A DNA stretch of 64,000 nt, from NCBI RefSeq assembly GCF_049059935.1, contig NZ_JBMGQR010000009.1, positions 36,503 through 100,502 on the forward strand. Direction: 5' to 3'. The notes under the pieces are model-generated. The model did no database searches, was not told the origin of the DNA, and saw only the letters and a list, made by a program, of their open reading frames with translations. Shown here one piece after another: positions 50,440 through 61,658 of the stretch. Origin of the DNA: JAURVT01 sp049059935. Its GTDB lineage: Bacteria; Actinomycetota; Actinomycetes; Propionibacteriales; Nocardioidaceae. Each line of letters begins with the position of its first letter. Within the stretch, counting starts at the first letter, position 1. The translations under genes and the position numbers were made by a program.

Positions 50440-53142
50440 CTAGGCGTCGCCGCCCGCGTTGCCGGTGGTGCCGGCGTTGACGTCGAGCAGGCGGTACTTC
50501 TCGGCGGCCTGGCGGGGGGCCGACGCGTCGACCTTGCCCTCGGCGACCAGCTCCTGCAGGGCCCGGACGACGATCGAGTGCGCGTCGATGTGGAAGTACC
50601 GACGTGCGGCCGAGCGGGTGTCGGAGAAGCCGTGCTCGTCCGCGCCCAGGGTCGCGAAGCGACGCGGGACGAACTGGCGGATCTGGTCGGGCACCTCGGA
50701 CACGTAGTCCGTGCTCGCGACGAGCGGACCCTCGGTGGACTCGAGCTTCGAGGTCACCCACGGCGTGCGGGGCTCGTCCTCGGGGTGCAGAAAGTTGTGC
50801 TTCTCGGCGGCCAGTCCGTCGCGACGCATCTCGGCCCACGACGTCACCGACCACACGTCGGCGCTGACGCCCCACTCCTGGCCGAGGATGACCGCGGCCT
50901 CCTGCGCCCAGCCCACCGAGACGCCCGAGCCCAGCAGCTGGACCTTGGGGCCGTCGCCGCCGGTGCTGATCCGGTGCATGCCGCGGACGATGCCGTCGAT
51001 GTCGACGTCCTCGGGCTCGGCGGGCTGCAGCATCGGCTCGTTGTAGACCGTCAGGTAGTACATGACGTTCGGGTCGGTGCTGTCCGGCCCGTACATCTGC
51101 TCCAGGCCGGCCCGGACGATGTGCGCGATCTCGTACCCGAACGCCGGGTCGTAGATCTTCATCGCCGGGTTGGTGCCCGCCAGCACCGGGCTGTGGCCGT
51201 CGGCGTGCTGCAGGCCCTCACCGGTGAGCGTGGTGCGCCCGGCGGTGGCGCCGATGATGAACCCGCGCGTCATCTGGTCCATGGCGGCCCACAGGGAGTC
51301 GCCCGTGCGCTGGAAGCCGAACATCGAGTAGAAGATGTAGACCGGGATCATCGGCTGGCCGTGCGTCGAGTACGAGGTGCCGGCGGCGGTGAACGCCGCG
51401 ACCGAGCCCGCCTCGTTGATGCCCGCGTGCAGGATCTGGCCGTGCTCGGACTCCTTGTAGGCCAGGAAGAGCTCGCGGTCGACGGCGGTGTAGCGCTGGC
51501 CGTTCGGGTTGTAGATCTTGGCCGTCGGGAAGAACGAGTCCATGCCGAACGTGCGCGCCTCGTCGGGGACGATCGGCACGATGCGGTCGCCGATGCCCTT
51601 GTCGCGGATCAGGTCGCGCAGCAGCCGGACGAACGTCATCGTCGTCGCGGCCATCTGCTTGCCCGAGCCCTTGCGGGCGCCCGCGTAGGTGCTGTCGCCG
51701 GGCAGCGTCACCGAGACGGGGGCGTTGCGCCGCTCGGGCGTGAACCCGCCGAGCTTGCGACGGCGCTCGAGCGCGTACTCGATCTCGGGGGCGTCGGCGC
51801 CCGGGTGGTAGTACGGCACGCCGTAGGCGTCCTCGTCGATCTCCTTGTCCGTGACGGGGATGTTCAGCGAGTCACGGAACTTCTTGAGGTCGTCGGTGGT
51901 GAGCTTCTTCATCTGGTGCGTGGCGTTGCGCGCCTCGAAGTTCGCGCCGAGGCCGTAGCCCTTGACGGTCTTGGCGAGCACGACCGTCGGACGGCCGTTG
52001 TGCACCGTCGCCTGGTGGTAGGCGGCGTAGACCTTGCGATAGTCGTGGCCACCGCGCTTGAGGCCCCAGATCTGGTCGTCGGTCATGTCCTTGACCATCA
52101 GCTTGGTGGCCGTGGACTTGCCGAAGAAGTGCTCGCGGACGTAGCTGCCCGACTCGCCCTTGTAGGTCTGGAAGTCGCCGTCGGGCGTCTCGTTCATGAT
52201 CCGCAGCAGGTCGCCGGTCTTGTCGGCCGCGAGCAGCGGGTCCCACTCGCGGCCCCACAGCACCTTGACGACGTTCCAGCCGGCGCCGCGGAAGAAGCCC
52301 TCGAGCTCCTGGACGATCTTGCCGTTGCCGCGGACGGGTCCGTCGAGGCGCTGCAGGTTGCAGTTGATGACGAAGGTGAGGTTGTCCAGGCCGTCGTTGG
52401 CCGCGAGCTGCAGCAGCCCGCGCGACTCCGGCTCGTCCATCTCGCCGTCGCCGAGGAACGCCCAGACGTGCTGGTCGGTGGTGTCCTTGAAGCCGCGGTC
52501 GCGCAGGTAGCGGTTGAACTGCGCCTGGTAGATCGCGTTCATCGGGCCGATGCCCATCGACACCGTGGGGAACTGCCAGAACCCGGGCATCAGGCGCGGG
52601 TGCGGGTACGACGACATGCCGTGCGGCGCCTTGGACTTCTCCTGGCGGAAGCCGTTCAGGTCGTCGGTGCCGAGGCGGCCCTCGAGGTAGGCGCGGGCGT
52701 ACATGCCCGGCGAGGCGTGGCCCTGGTAGAACACCTGGTCGCCGCCGCCCGGGTGGTCGGGGCCGCGGAAGAAGTGGTTGAGCCCGACCTCGTAGAGGGT
52801 CGCGGCACCCGCGTAGGTGGAGATGTGGCCGCCGACGCCGATCTCGGGGCTCTGCGCGCGGTGCACCATGACCGCGGCGTTCCAGCGGACGTACGCACGG
52901 AAGCGACGCTCGATCTCCTCGTCGCCGGCGAAGTCGGGCTCGTCCTCGGTGGAGATGGTGTTGACGTAGTCGGTGACGACGCCGGGCTCGACGGTCACGC
53001 CGGCGCTGCGGCCGCGTTCCTGCATCGCCGCCAGGATCTGGCGGGCCCGGTCACGGCCGGAGACGGCGACGAGGTCGTCGAACGACTCCAGCCACTCGGA
53101 CGTCTCCTCGTCGGGGGTGCTGCCACGGGGATCGGCGCTCAT
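50440..53142 (-). CDS. aceE: Pyruvate dehydrogenase E1 component, homodimeric
   Basis: 900 residues. Start at ATG 53142, behind AAAGGAGG, the strongest ribosome site in the window. Thiamine-diphosphate enzyme that decarboxylates pyruvate and passes the acetyl group to the lipoyl E2. TPP motif FLGDGEMDEPES near residue 230; HSTYAGAATLYEVG; transketolase-type C-terminal half (VPDEARTFGMDSFF, GRTTLTGEGLQHADGHS). The single-chain type is usual in actinobacteria and gammaproteobacteria. The E2 and E3 genes are not adjacent. Links rhamnose- and lactate-derived pyruvate to the TCA cycle in general metabolism. Confidence 0.96.
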   Translation of the reverse strand: MSADPRGSTPDEETSEWLESFDDLVAVSGRDRARQILAAMQERGRSAGVTVEPGVVTDYVNTISTEDEPDFAGDEEIERRFRAYVRWNAAVMVHRAQSPEIGVGGHISTYAGAATLYEVGLNHFFRGPDHPGGGDQVFYQGHASPGMYARAYLEGRLGTDDLNGFRQEKSKAPHGMSSYPHPRLMPGFWQFPTVSMGIGPMNAIYQAQFNRYLRDRGFKDTTDQHVWAFLGDGEMDEPESRGLLQLAANDGLDNLTFVINCNLQRLDGPVRGNGKIVQELEGFFRGAGWNVVKVLWGREWDPLLAADKTGDLLRIMNETPDGDFQTYKGESGSYVREHFFGKSTATKLMVKDMTDDQIWGLKRGGHDYRKVYAAYHQATVHNGRPTVVLAKTVKGYGLGANFEARNATHQMKKLTTDDLKKFRDSLNIPVTDKEIDEDAYGVPYYHPGADAPEIEYALERRRKLGGFTPERRNAPVSVTLPGDSTYAGARKGSGKQMAATTMTFVRLLRDLIRDKGIGDRIVPIVPDEARTFGMDSFFPTAKIYNPNGQRYTAVDRELFLAYKESEHGQILHAGINEAGSVAAFTAAGTSYSTHGQPMIPVYIFYSMFGFQRTGDSLWAAMDQMTRGFIIGATAGRTTLTGEGLQHADGHSPVLAGTNPAMKIYDPAFGYEIAHIVRAGLEQMYGPDSTDPNVMYYLTVYNEPMLQPAEPEDVDIDGIVRGMHRISTGGDGPKVQLLGSGVSVGWAQEAAVILGQEWGVSADVWSVTSWAEMRRDGLAAEKHNFLHPEDEPRTPWVTSKLESTEGPLVASTDYVSEVPDQIRQFVPRRFATLGADEHGFSDTRSAARRYFHIDAHSIVVRALQELVAEGKVDASAPRQAAEKYRLLDVNAGTTGNAGGDA

Positions 53143-53286
53143 CGGGGCGCCTCCTTTGCTGGTCGTGCCTCGGGTCGGACGGTCGGTCCGTTCGGTGCGG
53201 CGACGCACACCCGCACCTGACGACGGTAGTCGTCGGTGACGGGCGTCCGCAGGACGCCGGATACCAATCTATCGACCGACGCGACG

Positions 53287-53319
53287 GGGCCGCCCACCCC
53301 CGTGGCGGGTGGGCGGCCC
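53287..53319 (-). terminator. Hairpin terminator of the Gfo/Idh gene
   Basis: Perfect 13-bp stem (53287-53299 with 53307-53319, GGGCCGCCCACCC) with a 7-nt loop, 12 nt after the minus-strand stop. It protects the aceE promoter region from readthrough. Confidence 0.8.
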
Positions 53320-53330
53320 GGCGTGACCGA

Positions 53331-54326
53331 TCAGACCTGCGCGTCGAGCCGCACGGGCAGGCCGCTGAGCCGCGACTGCTCGGCCGCGTCGGCGATGCGG
53401 AAGGCCGCCAGGGCGTCGTCGACGGTGCACGGGCTCGGCGTGCGTCCGGCGACGACGTCGCAGAACGCGGCGAGCTCGGTGCGGTACGCCGGCAGGAAGC
53501 GCTCCATGAACGACCACTTCTGCGGGCCGGCCGGGTAGGTCGCACCGGGCTCGGCCGAGACCAGCGCGAGGGAGTCGTCGTAGCCGACGCCGAGCGTGCC
53601 GTCCGACCCCATGACCTCCATCCGGACGTCGTGGCCGCCGCCGTTGTAGCGCGTGGCGGTGACGGTGGCGAGCGTGCCGTCGTCGAGCGTCAGCAGGACG
53701 GCGGCGGTGTCGACGTCGCCGGCCGCGGTGAAGAAGTCGGCGCCCTTGTTGGCGCCGACGGCGTACGCGCTGACGACCTCGCGGCCGGTGACGAACCGGA
53801 TGATGTCGAAGTCGTGGATGCTGCAGTCGCGCAGGATGCCGCCGCTGGTGGGCAGGTACTCCGCGGCGGGCGGCGCCTGGTCGTGCGTCTGCGCGCGGAT
53901 GGTGTGCACGAAGCCCAGCTCGCCGGACTCGACCGCGGCCCGGACGCGCTGGTACCCAGCGTCGAAGCGGCGCTGGAAGCCCACGTGGACGGGCACCGAG
54001 GACGCCTCGACCAGGGCGGCCAGCTCGAGGGTCTCCTCCAGGGTCGCCGCGACGGGCTTCTCGCAGAACGTCGGGACGCCGGCCGCGACGCCGGCGCGGA
54101 CGAGCGGCGCGTGGCCGGGCGTCGACGTCGCGACCACGAGGCCGTCGACCTGGCCGAGCAGCTCGTCGACGTCCGCGGCGAACCCGTACCCCTCCTTGTC
54201 GGCCAGGGCGCGCGCGGGGTCGGGGAAGTGGTCGGCGACGACGACCTGGTCGATCTCGTCGAGCTCGGCGAGGGTGGAGGCGTGGAAGGCGCCGATGCGC
54301 CCGACGCCGGCAAGTCCGATGCGCAT
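53331..54326 (-). CDS. Gfo/Idh/MocA-family oxidoreductase (inositol 2-dehydrogenase-like)
   Basis: 331 residues from ATG 54326. NAD site MRIGLAGVGRIGAFHASTLA at the N-terminus; catalytic Lys in EKPVAAT near residue 95; RDCSIHDFDIIRFVTG with the Asp/His pair near residue 170. These fit IolG-type NAD-dependent dehydrogenases of inositol or related polyols and sugars, but other substrates are possible since no iol gene is nearby. The upstream 77-86 nt contains TGTCTTGACA (54403-54412), a near-palindrome that could be a GntR-type operator. Monocistronic, followed by a hairpin. Confidence 0.87.
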   Translation of the reverse strand: MRIGLAGVGRIGAFHASTLAELDEIDQVVVADHFPDPARALADKEGYGFAADVDELLGQVDGLVVATSTPGHAPLVRAGVAAGVPTFCEKPVAATLEETLELAALVEASSVPVHVGFQRRFDAGYQRVRAAVESGELGFVHTIRAQTHDQAPPAAEYLPTSGGILRDCSIHDFDIIRFVTGREVVSAYAVGANKGADFFTAAGDVDTAAVLLTLDDGTLATVTATRYNGGGHDVRMEVMGSDGTLGVGYDDSLALVSAEPGATYPAGPQKWSFMERFLPAYRTELAAFCDVVAGRTPSPCTVDDALAAFRIADAAEQSRLSGLPVRLDAQV

Positions 54327-54456
54327 GGGTGTGTCCCGGTTCTGCGAGGGGGCGGGGTTCGCGTCCGATCCTCCGGCATGCGCCTCTGTGCGGTCAACCT
54401 CATGTCTTGACAAATAAGCGAGGATCGAAGGGCGGCGTGGCCGCCGCCGGTCTGCC

Positions 54457-54786
54457 TCAGCCGTCGTCGGTGAGCGGACGCGTCACGACGTCGGCGACGA
54501 TGCGGCGCGGCACCGAGTCGAGCTCCTCGTCGGGGTCCCACGGTCCCGGGACGATCGAGCCGACCACGACCACGACGTCGTCGACGGCGAGGGCGCCCAC
54601 CACCGTGCCGGCGAGGTCGCCGAACGCGCGGACGTGGCAGACGGCCGGGTCCAGGGGGCTCCAGCGGCCCGACCCCACCTCGGCCTGACGGTCCACGCGC
54701 ACCATCACGTCGGCGAACGGTGCGCCGCTGCGGGAGGCGGAGGCGGCCGGGGTCTGCGTCACGACACCCATCAGGACGTTGGTCAT
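54457..54786 (-). CDS. Divergent single-stranded-DNA-binding (OB-fold) protein
   Basis: 109 residues from ATG 54786 with AGGAG upstream. The pattern follows SSB: MTNVLMGVVTQTPAASASRSG, then FADVMVRVDRQ, VCHVRAFGDLAGTVVGALAVDDVVVVVGS (quoted end DDVVVVVGS). The acidic C-terminal tip of housekeeping SSB is absent. Similarity to SSB is judged by eye; the gene stands alone and its role (a specialised SSB or only an OB protein) is open. A small GGCGGC/GCCGCC hairpin (54431-54448) follows. Confidence 0.65.
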   Translation of the reverse strand: MTNVLMGVVTQTPAASASRSGAPFADVMVRVDRQAEVGSGRWSPLDPAVCHVRAFGDLAGTVVGALAVDDVVVVVGSIVPGPWDPDEELDSVPRRIVADVVTRPLTDDG

Positions 54787-54951
54787 GGCACGGCTCCTGG
54801 GGTTCGACGCGACCGGGCGGACCGGCCTCACCACACCCTACGGCCCCGACGGTGGCCCCTCACGAGTTGACGGGTTTCGGTCCGCGACGCGCCGACGGTG
54901 ACGACCCGGACGTGTCGAGTCGTGCGGACGGGGCCGGGCCCGGCAAGATCG

Positions 54952-54969
54952 CGTCAAGGCCCGTCAAGG
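54952..54969 (+). promoter_or_regulatory. Tandem direct repeat upstream of kdpF
   Basis: CGTCAAGG occurs at 54952-54959 and 54962-54969, exactly one helical turn (10 bp) apart, about 50 nt before kdpF. Direct repeats of this spacing are typical binding sites of OmpR/PhoB-type response regulators such as KdpE. The assignment is inference; no kdpDE genes are next to the operon. Confidence 0.4.
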
Positions 54970-55018
54970 TCGCGAGAGGATCGCCGTCGGCGGGCGGGGC
55001 CGGGCGTTGCCTGGGGGC

Positions 55019-55108
55019 ATGCACCTCGAATCCGCTGCGCTGCTGCTGGCCGTCGTCGGCCTGTGCGGCTACCTGCTCGCGGCCCTGCTGTGGCCGGAGA
55101 AGTTCTGA
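55019..55108 (+). CDS. kdpF: K+-transporting ATPase subunit KdpF
   Basis: A 29-residue single-helix protein (MHLESAALLLAVVGLCGYLL, then AALLWPEKF). The C-terminal WPEKF and length are characteristic of KdpF, which stabilises the KdpABC complex at the membrane. GGGGGC precedes the ATG. Its TGA overlaps the kdpA ATG by one base. Too short for most gene finders; function assigned from motif and position. Confidence 0.92.
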   Translation: MHLESAALLLAVVGLCGYLLAALLWPEKF

Positions 55109-56765
55109 TGGGCCCCACCGTCGCCGGCCTGCTGACGATCGCCGCGCTGCTCGGCGTCCTGGCGCTCGTCTACCGGCCCTTCGGCGACTACATGGCCACC
55201 GTCCTCACCTCGCCACGGCACCTGCGGGCCGAACGCGTCGTCTACCGCCTGGTCGGCGTCGACCCCGACGGGCGCCAGGGCGCGCGGGGGTACGCGCTGT
55301 CGGTCGTCGGGTTCACCGCCGTCAGCCTGCTGGTGCTGTTCGTGGTCCTGGTGGGGCAGGCGGCGCTGCCGTTCAGCCGCGGGCTGCCGGGCATGCCCTG
55401 GGACATGGCGCTCAACACCGCCGTCTCGTTCGTCACGAACACCAACTGGCAGTCCTACGCCGGTGAGTCGACGCTCGGGTGGACCGCGCAGATGGCCGGG
55501 CTCGCCGTGCAGAACTTCGTGTCGGCCGCGGTCGGCATCGCCGTCGCCGTCGCGCTGGTGCGTGCCTTCACCCGTCGCGAGTCCGACGACCTCGGCAACT
55601 TCTGGGTCGACCTCGTCCGGATCAACCTGCGGATCCTGCTGCCGGTGGCGTTCGTCGCGGCGATCGTCCTCGTCGGCCTCGGAGCCGTGCAGAGCTTCGC
55701 GCCCGACCGCGTGGTCGACACCGTGCTGGGCGGGCAGCAGACGCTGACGTTCGGACCGGTCGCGTCGCAGGAGGCGATCAAGGAGCTCGGCACCAACGGC
55801 GGCGGGTTCTTCAACGCCAACTCCGCGCACCCGTTCGAGAACCCCACGGCCCTGTCGAACCTGGTCGAGATCTTCCTGCTGCTGCTGATCCCGGTCTGCC
55901 TGACCCGCACGTTCGGGACGATGATCGGCAGCCGCAAGCACGGGTACGCCGTGCTGGGCGCGATGACGTTCCTGTGGGGCGCGATGCTCGCCGTCGCGCT
56001 CGTCTCCGAGGTCGGCGGCCACGGTGACTCCGCCCGTGCCGCGGGAGCGGCCATGGAGGGCAAGGAGACCCAGCTCGGCACGTGGGCCTCGACGCTGTTC
56101 GCGGTCAGCACCACCGGGACGTCGACCGGTGCGGTCAACGCCTCGCACGACTCCCTGACGCCCGCCGCGGGCGGCTCGACGATCGTGCACATGATGTTCG
56201 GCGAGGTCTCGCCGGGCGGCACCGGCTCGGGCCTGTACGGCTTCCTGGTCATGGCGGTGCTGACGGTGTTCGTCGCCGGGCTGATGGTCGGACGCACGCC
56301 CGAGCTGCTCGGCAAGAAGATCGGCACGACGCAGATGACCTACGTCGCGCTCTACACGTTGTCGGTGCCCGCGCTCGTGCTCGTCGGCATCGGCGTCGCG
56401 ATCGCGCTGCCGTCCACGGCCGACGCGATGGGCAACGCGGGCGGCCACGGCTTCTCCGAGGTGGTCTACGCCTACACGTCCGCCGCCAACAACAACGGCA
56501 GCGCGTTCGGCGGGATCACCGTCACCTCGACGTTCTTCCAGCTGACGCTCGCCGCGGCCATGCTGCTCGGTCGGCTGGTGCCGATCCTGCTCGTCCTCGG
56601 GCTGGCCGGGTCCCTGGCCCGCCAGGGGACGGTGCCGACGACCGCCGGCACGCTGCCCACCCACACGGTCCAGTTCTCGGCCCTCGTGGTCGGCGTGATC
56701 GTGCTGGTCACCGGGCTGACCTTCTTCCCGACCCTGTCCCTCGGCCCGATCGCGGAGGCCCTCTC

Positions 56766-56769
<4 letters not shown>
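55108..56769 (+). CDS. kdpA: K+-transporting ATPase subunit A
   Basis: 553 residues. The K+-selective, channel-like subunit of the high-affinity Kdp pump. Selectivity-filter-type loops are SFVTNTNWQSYAGE near residue 110, ELGTNGGGFFNANSAHPFENP near residue 230 (quoted part TNGGGFFNANSAHPFENP), TTGTSTGAVNASHDSL and AYTSAANNNGSAFGG near residue 453, as in all KdpA. Coupled to kdpF and kdpB by 1-bp and 4-bp overlaps. Expected to be expressed when K+ is scarce. Confidence 0.96.
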
Positions 56770-58832
<2,063 letters not shown>

Positions 58833-58848
58833 AGAACTGGATCCCCAC

Positions 58849-59481
58849 ATGACCACCACCACCGACGTCGTCGCCCGTCCCTCGACCGCCACGCTCCTGA
58901 CCGACCTCGTGCGCCAGTCCTGGACGGGCCTGCGCGCCCTGCTCGTCCTCACCGTCCTGCTCGGGGTCGTCTACCCGGTGACGGTCTGGGCCGTCGGGCA
59001 GGTCGCCCTCGGTGACCGGGCCGACGGCCAGCTCGTCCGACGGGACGGCGCCGTCGTCGGGTCGGCCCTGATCGGTCAGCGGTTCGACGCCGAGACGGCA
59101 CCGGGGCTGTTCCACTCGCGTCCGTCGGCGGGTGACTACGACCCGCTCGCGACCGCGCCGTCCAACCTGGGGCCGTCGGACCCCGACCTCGTGAGGACCA
59201 TCGAGGAGCGCCGGGCCCAGGTGGCGCGCGACAACGGCGTCGCCCCGTCGGCGGTGCCGCCCGACGCGGTCACCGCGTCCGGATCGGGCGTCGACCCGTA
59301 CGTCTCGCCCGCCTACGCCGCGCTCCAGGTGGACCGCGTCGCGCGGGCGTCGGGCCTGACGGTCGGCGAGGTGCGCACGCTCGTCGCCGAGCACACGCGC
59401 GGCCGGTCGCTCGGCTTCCTGGGCGACCCGAAGGTCGACGTGCTGCGGCTCAACCTCGCCGTCCTCGACGCGACGCGCTGA
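58849..59481 (+). CDS. kdpC: K+-transporting ATPase subunit C
   Basis: 210 residues. One N-terminal membrane helix (ALLVLTVLLGVVYPVTVWAV) and an extracytoplasmic domain with the family landmarks GQRF, FHSRPSAGDYDP, SNLGPSDPDL, DAVTASGSGVDPYVSPAYA (as two pieces) and GDPKVDVLRLNLAL-type ending. Assists assembly and catalysis of the Kdp complex. The operon ends here: the next gene is on the other strand 3 bp away, so the usual kdpDE is missing. Confidence 0.95.
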   Translation: MTTTTDVVARPSTATLLTDLVRQSWTGLRALLVLTVLLGVVYPVTVWAVGQVALGDRADGQLVRRDGAVVGSALIGQRFDAETAPGLFHSRPSAGDYDPLATAPSNLGPSDPDLVRTIEERRAQVARDNGVAPSAVPPDAVTASGSGVDPYVSPAYAALQVDRVARASGLTVGEVRTLVAEHTRGRSLGFLGDPKVDVLRLNLAVLDATR

Positions 59482-59484
59482 CGG

Positions 59485-61491
59485 TCACGGGAGGTTCTCC
59501 ACCTCGACGGGGACGAGGTCGTCGGCGGGCGTGAAGCCGAACACCTGCGCGTAGAACGACAGCTCGCACTCCAGCGCGCGCACCTGGTTGTCGAGCGCGC
59601 GGAAGCCGTGGCCCTCGCCCTCGAACAATACGAGCGCGACGGGCAGCCCCTTGGCGCGCAGGGCGTCGGCCATCAGGTGCGCCTGCGCGGGCGGGACCAC
59701 CCTGTCCTCGGTGCCCTGCAGCAGGATGAGGGGTGCGGACAGCCGGTCCACCTGGGTGAGCGGCGAGCGCTCGTCGTACACGGCCTCGCCCTCGGGCCAC
59801 GGCGCGACCAGGCCCCACAGGTACCGCGACTCCAGCTTGTGCGTGTCGCGCGCGAGGGCGCCGAGGTCGCTGACGCCGAAGTGGCTGGCGCCGGCGGCGA
59901 AGACGTCCGTGGTGGTCATGGCCGCGAGCGTCGTGAAGCCGCCCGCACTGCCACCGGTGATGCAGAGGCGGTCGCCGTCGACGACGCCGGTGTCGGCCAG
60001 GTGACGCGCGCCGCTCGCCGCGTCCTGGACGTCGACCACGCCCCACGTGCCCTGCAGACGACGGCGGTACTCGCGCCCGTAGCCGACCGACCCGCCGTAG
60101 TTGACGTCGAGCACCGCGAAGCCGCGGGAGGTCCAGAACGTGCGGGCCGTGGAGTACGCCGGCGGGCTGGCCGCGGTGGGGCCGCCGTGCAGCGTGACGA
60201 TCAGCGGCGGCAGCTCGCCGTCAGGTCCGACGACGTCGGGGTGGGTGGGCCGGTAGAGGAACCCGTGCGCCAGCGCACCGTCGGGCGTCGGCCAGCTGAC
60301 CGGCTCGGGGCGGGAGGCCAGGGTGGGGTCGACCTGCGTCGCGCCGGCCACGGGCGCGACGCTGCCGTCGACGAGGTCGATCGTCACCAGCTCGGCCGGA
60401 CGGTCGGCGAAGAAGGCCCGGGCCACGCCGCGGTCGCCCCAGACCCGCAGGTCGGCCAGCGCGGTGACCGACGTGGGCACCGTCGTGAGGTCGCCGGTGG
60501 CGGGGTCGAGGACGACCACGGTCCGGTACCCGTCGACGAAGCGGTGGCTGAGCAGCCGCCCGTCGGGCAGCAGGTCGTAGGACCACTGGTCCTGGGTCCA
60601 CCGGGGCTGACCGAGGTCGTGCTCGTCGGGGCGGATCGTCTCGAGGACGGGGGCGTCGGCGGTGACGTCCACGACCGCGTGGTTGCCCCACCCCGACCGG
60701 TCGGTGACCACGACGAGGCGGTCGTCGTCCAGCCACAGCGGCTGCTCGATCGCCTCGCCGTCGCCGCCGGCCAGCAGCCGGACGTCGACCAGGTCGCCCG
60801 CGTCGTCGAGCCCGCCCACCCACAGGTACGTGGAGTCCCAGGCCATGTCGGGGTGGTTCCAGGTGAGCCAGGCGAGGCGGCCGCCACCGGGGGAGAGCAC
60901 CGGGTCGGCGACGAAGTCGGGCGCCGCGGTGGCGTCGGCGGTGCCGGTGGGCTCACCCACCGGACGCACGCGTCCCGCGACGAGCGGCGTGCCGAGGTCG
61001 TCGGCGCCGTCGAGCGCGAGTCGCACGAGCGAGGTCACCGGCTCGACGGACGGGTCGCGCTGGTCCTCGCGCACCGTGTAGGCGACGCCTCGCGGGAGGT
61101 CGAGGGCGAAGCGGCCGAACCTCACCCGGCCGTCGGTGGGCGGCGTGATCGCGCGCGGCTCCTCGCCCGGCCCGGTGCGCCAGACCCGCTGCTCGGTCTG
61201 CTCCACCCACAGCACCACCCCGTCGCGGACGCCCACGTCGCCACCGCCGTACTCGTGGATGCGGGTGCGCACGTCCTGCCCGGGCGGCGAGACGTCGTGC
61301 GGCACCCCGTCGGGGCCGACGCGCACCAGCGTGACGCGCCCGGCGTCGTCGGGTCGCGACTCGAGCCAGTAGAGGGTGTCGCCGTCGGGGTGCGGCGAGC
61401 GGCGGACGGTGCCGCCGGCGTAGGTGTCGCGCGCCGACACCGGGGAGGGCCACGAGCCGTGCGGGAGGGGACGGGGCGTCGTCGAGGGCAT
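59485..61491 (-). CDS. S9-family prolyl-oligopeptidase-like peptidase
   Basis: 668 residues from ATG 61491. Residues 1 to about 400 are a beta-propeller (RIHEYGGGDVGVRDGVVLW and repeated WDSTYLWVG-type blades). The C-terminal 260 residues are the hydrolase: nucleophile in GGSAGGFT, Asp in GTEDRVVP, His in GEGHGFR. YGGSVGYGREYRRRL is typical of the dipeptidyl-aminopeptidase/acylaminoacyl-peptidase branch. No signal peptide: cytoplasmic. Cleaves short peptides; exact specificity unknown. Stands alone and converges on kdpC. Confidence 0.92.
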   Translation of the reverse strand: MPSTTPRPLPHGSWPSPVSARDTYAGGTVRRSPHPDGDTLYWLESRPDDAGRVTLVRVGPDGVPHDVSPPGQDVRTRIHEYGGGDVGVRDGVVLWVEQTEQRVWRTGPGEEPRAITPPTDGRVRFGRFALDLPRGVAYTVREDQRDPSVEPVTSLVRLALDGADDLGTPLVAGRVRPVGEPTGTADATAAPDFVADPVLSPGGGRLAWLTWNHPDMAWDSTYLWVGGLDDAGDLVDVRLLAGGDGEAIEQPLWLDDDRLVVVTDRSGWGNHAVVDVTADAPVLETIRPDEHDLGQPRWTQDQWSYDLLPDGRLLSHRFVDGYRTVVVLDPATGDLTTVPTSVTALADLRVWGDRGVARAFFADRPAELVTIDLVDGSVAPVAGATQVDPTLASRPEPVSWPTPDGALAHGFLYRPTHPDVVGPDGELPPLIVTLHGGPTAASPPAYSTARTFWTSRGFAVLDVNYGGSVGYGREYRRRLQGTWGVVDVQDAASGARHLADTGVVDGDRLCITGGSAGGFTTLAAMTTTDVFAAGASHFGVSDLGALARDTHKLESRYLWGLVAPWPEGEAVYDERSPLTQVDRLSAPLILLQGTEDRVVPPAQAHLMADALRAKGLPVALVLFEGEGHGFRALDNQVRALECELSFYAQVFGFTPADDLVPVEVENLP

Positions 61492-61658
61492 CGCCCCAGC
61501 GTGTCACCGACGAGCGCCGAGGGGCACCCCCGCGGTCGGTCGAACCTCCCGGATCCCGTGACGACGGGTCGACGGCTGTGGGAGTCTGTGCCCGGGGCGG
61601 GGGCCCAGCGATGCCGCGACGGCGGCGTCCGTTCGGTGGTGCGGGAGGTGGCGGACCG

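Noticed and set aside
50395..53220. 941-residue frame opposite aceE
   Set aside because: Antisense shadow of a universally conserved gene; low-complexity sequence, no motif.
54787..55018. c-di-AMP (ydaO-type) riboswitch upstream of kdp
   Set aside because: I looked for the conserved core in this leader and could not find it.
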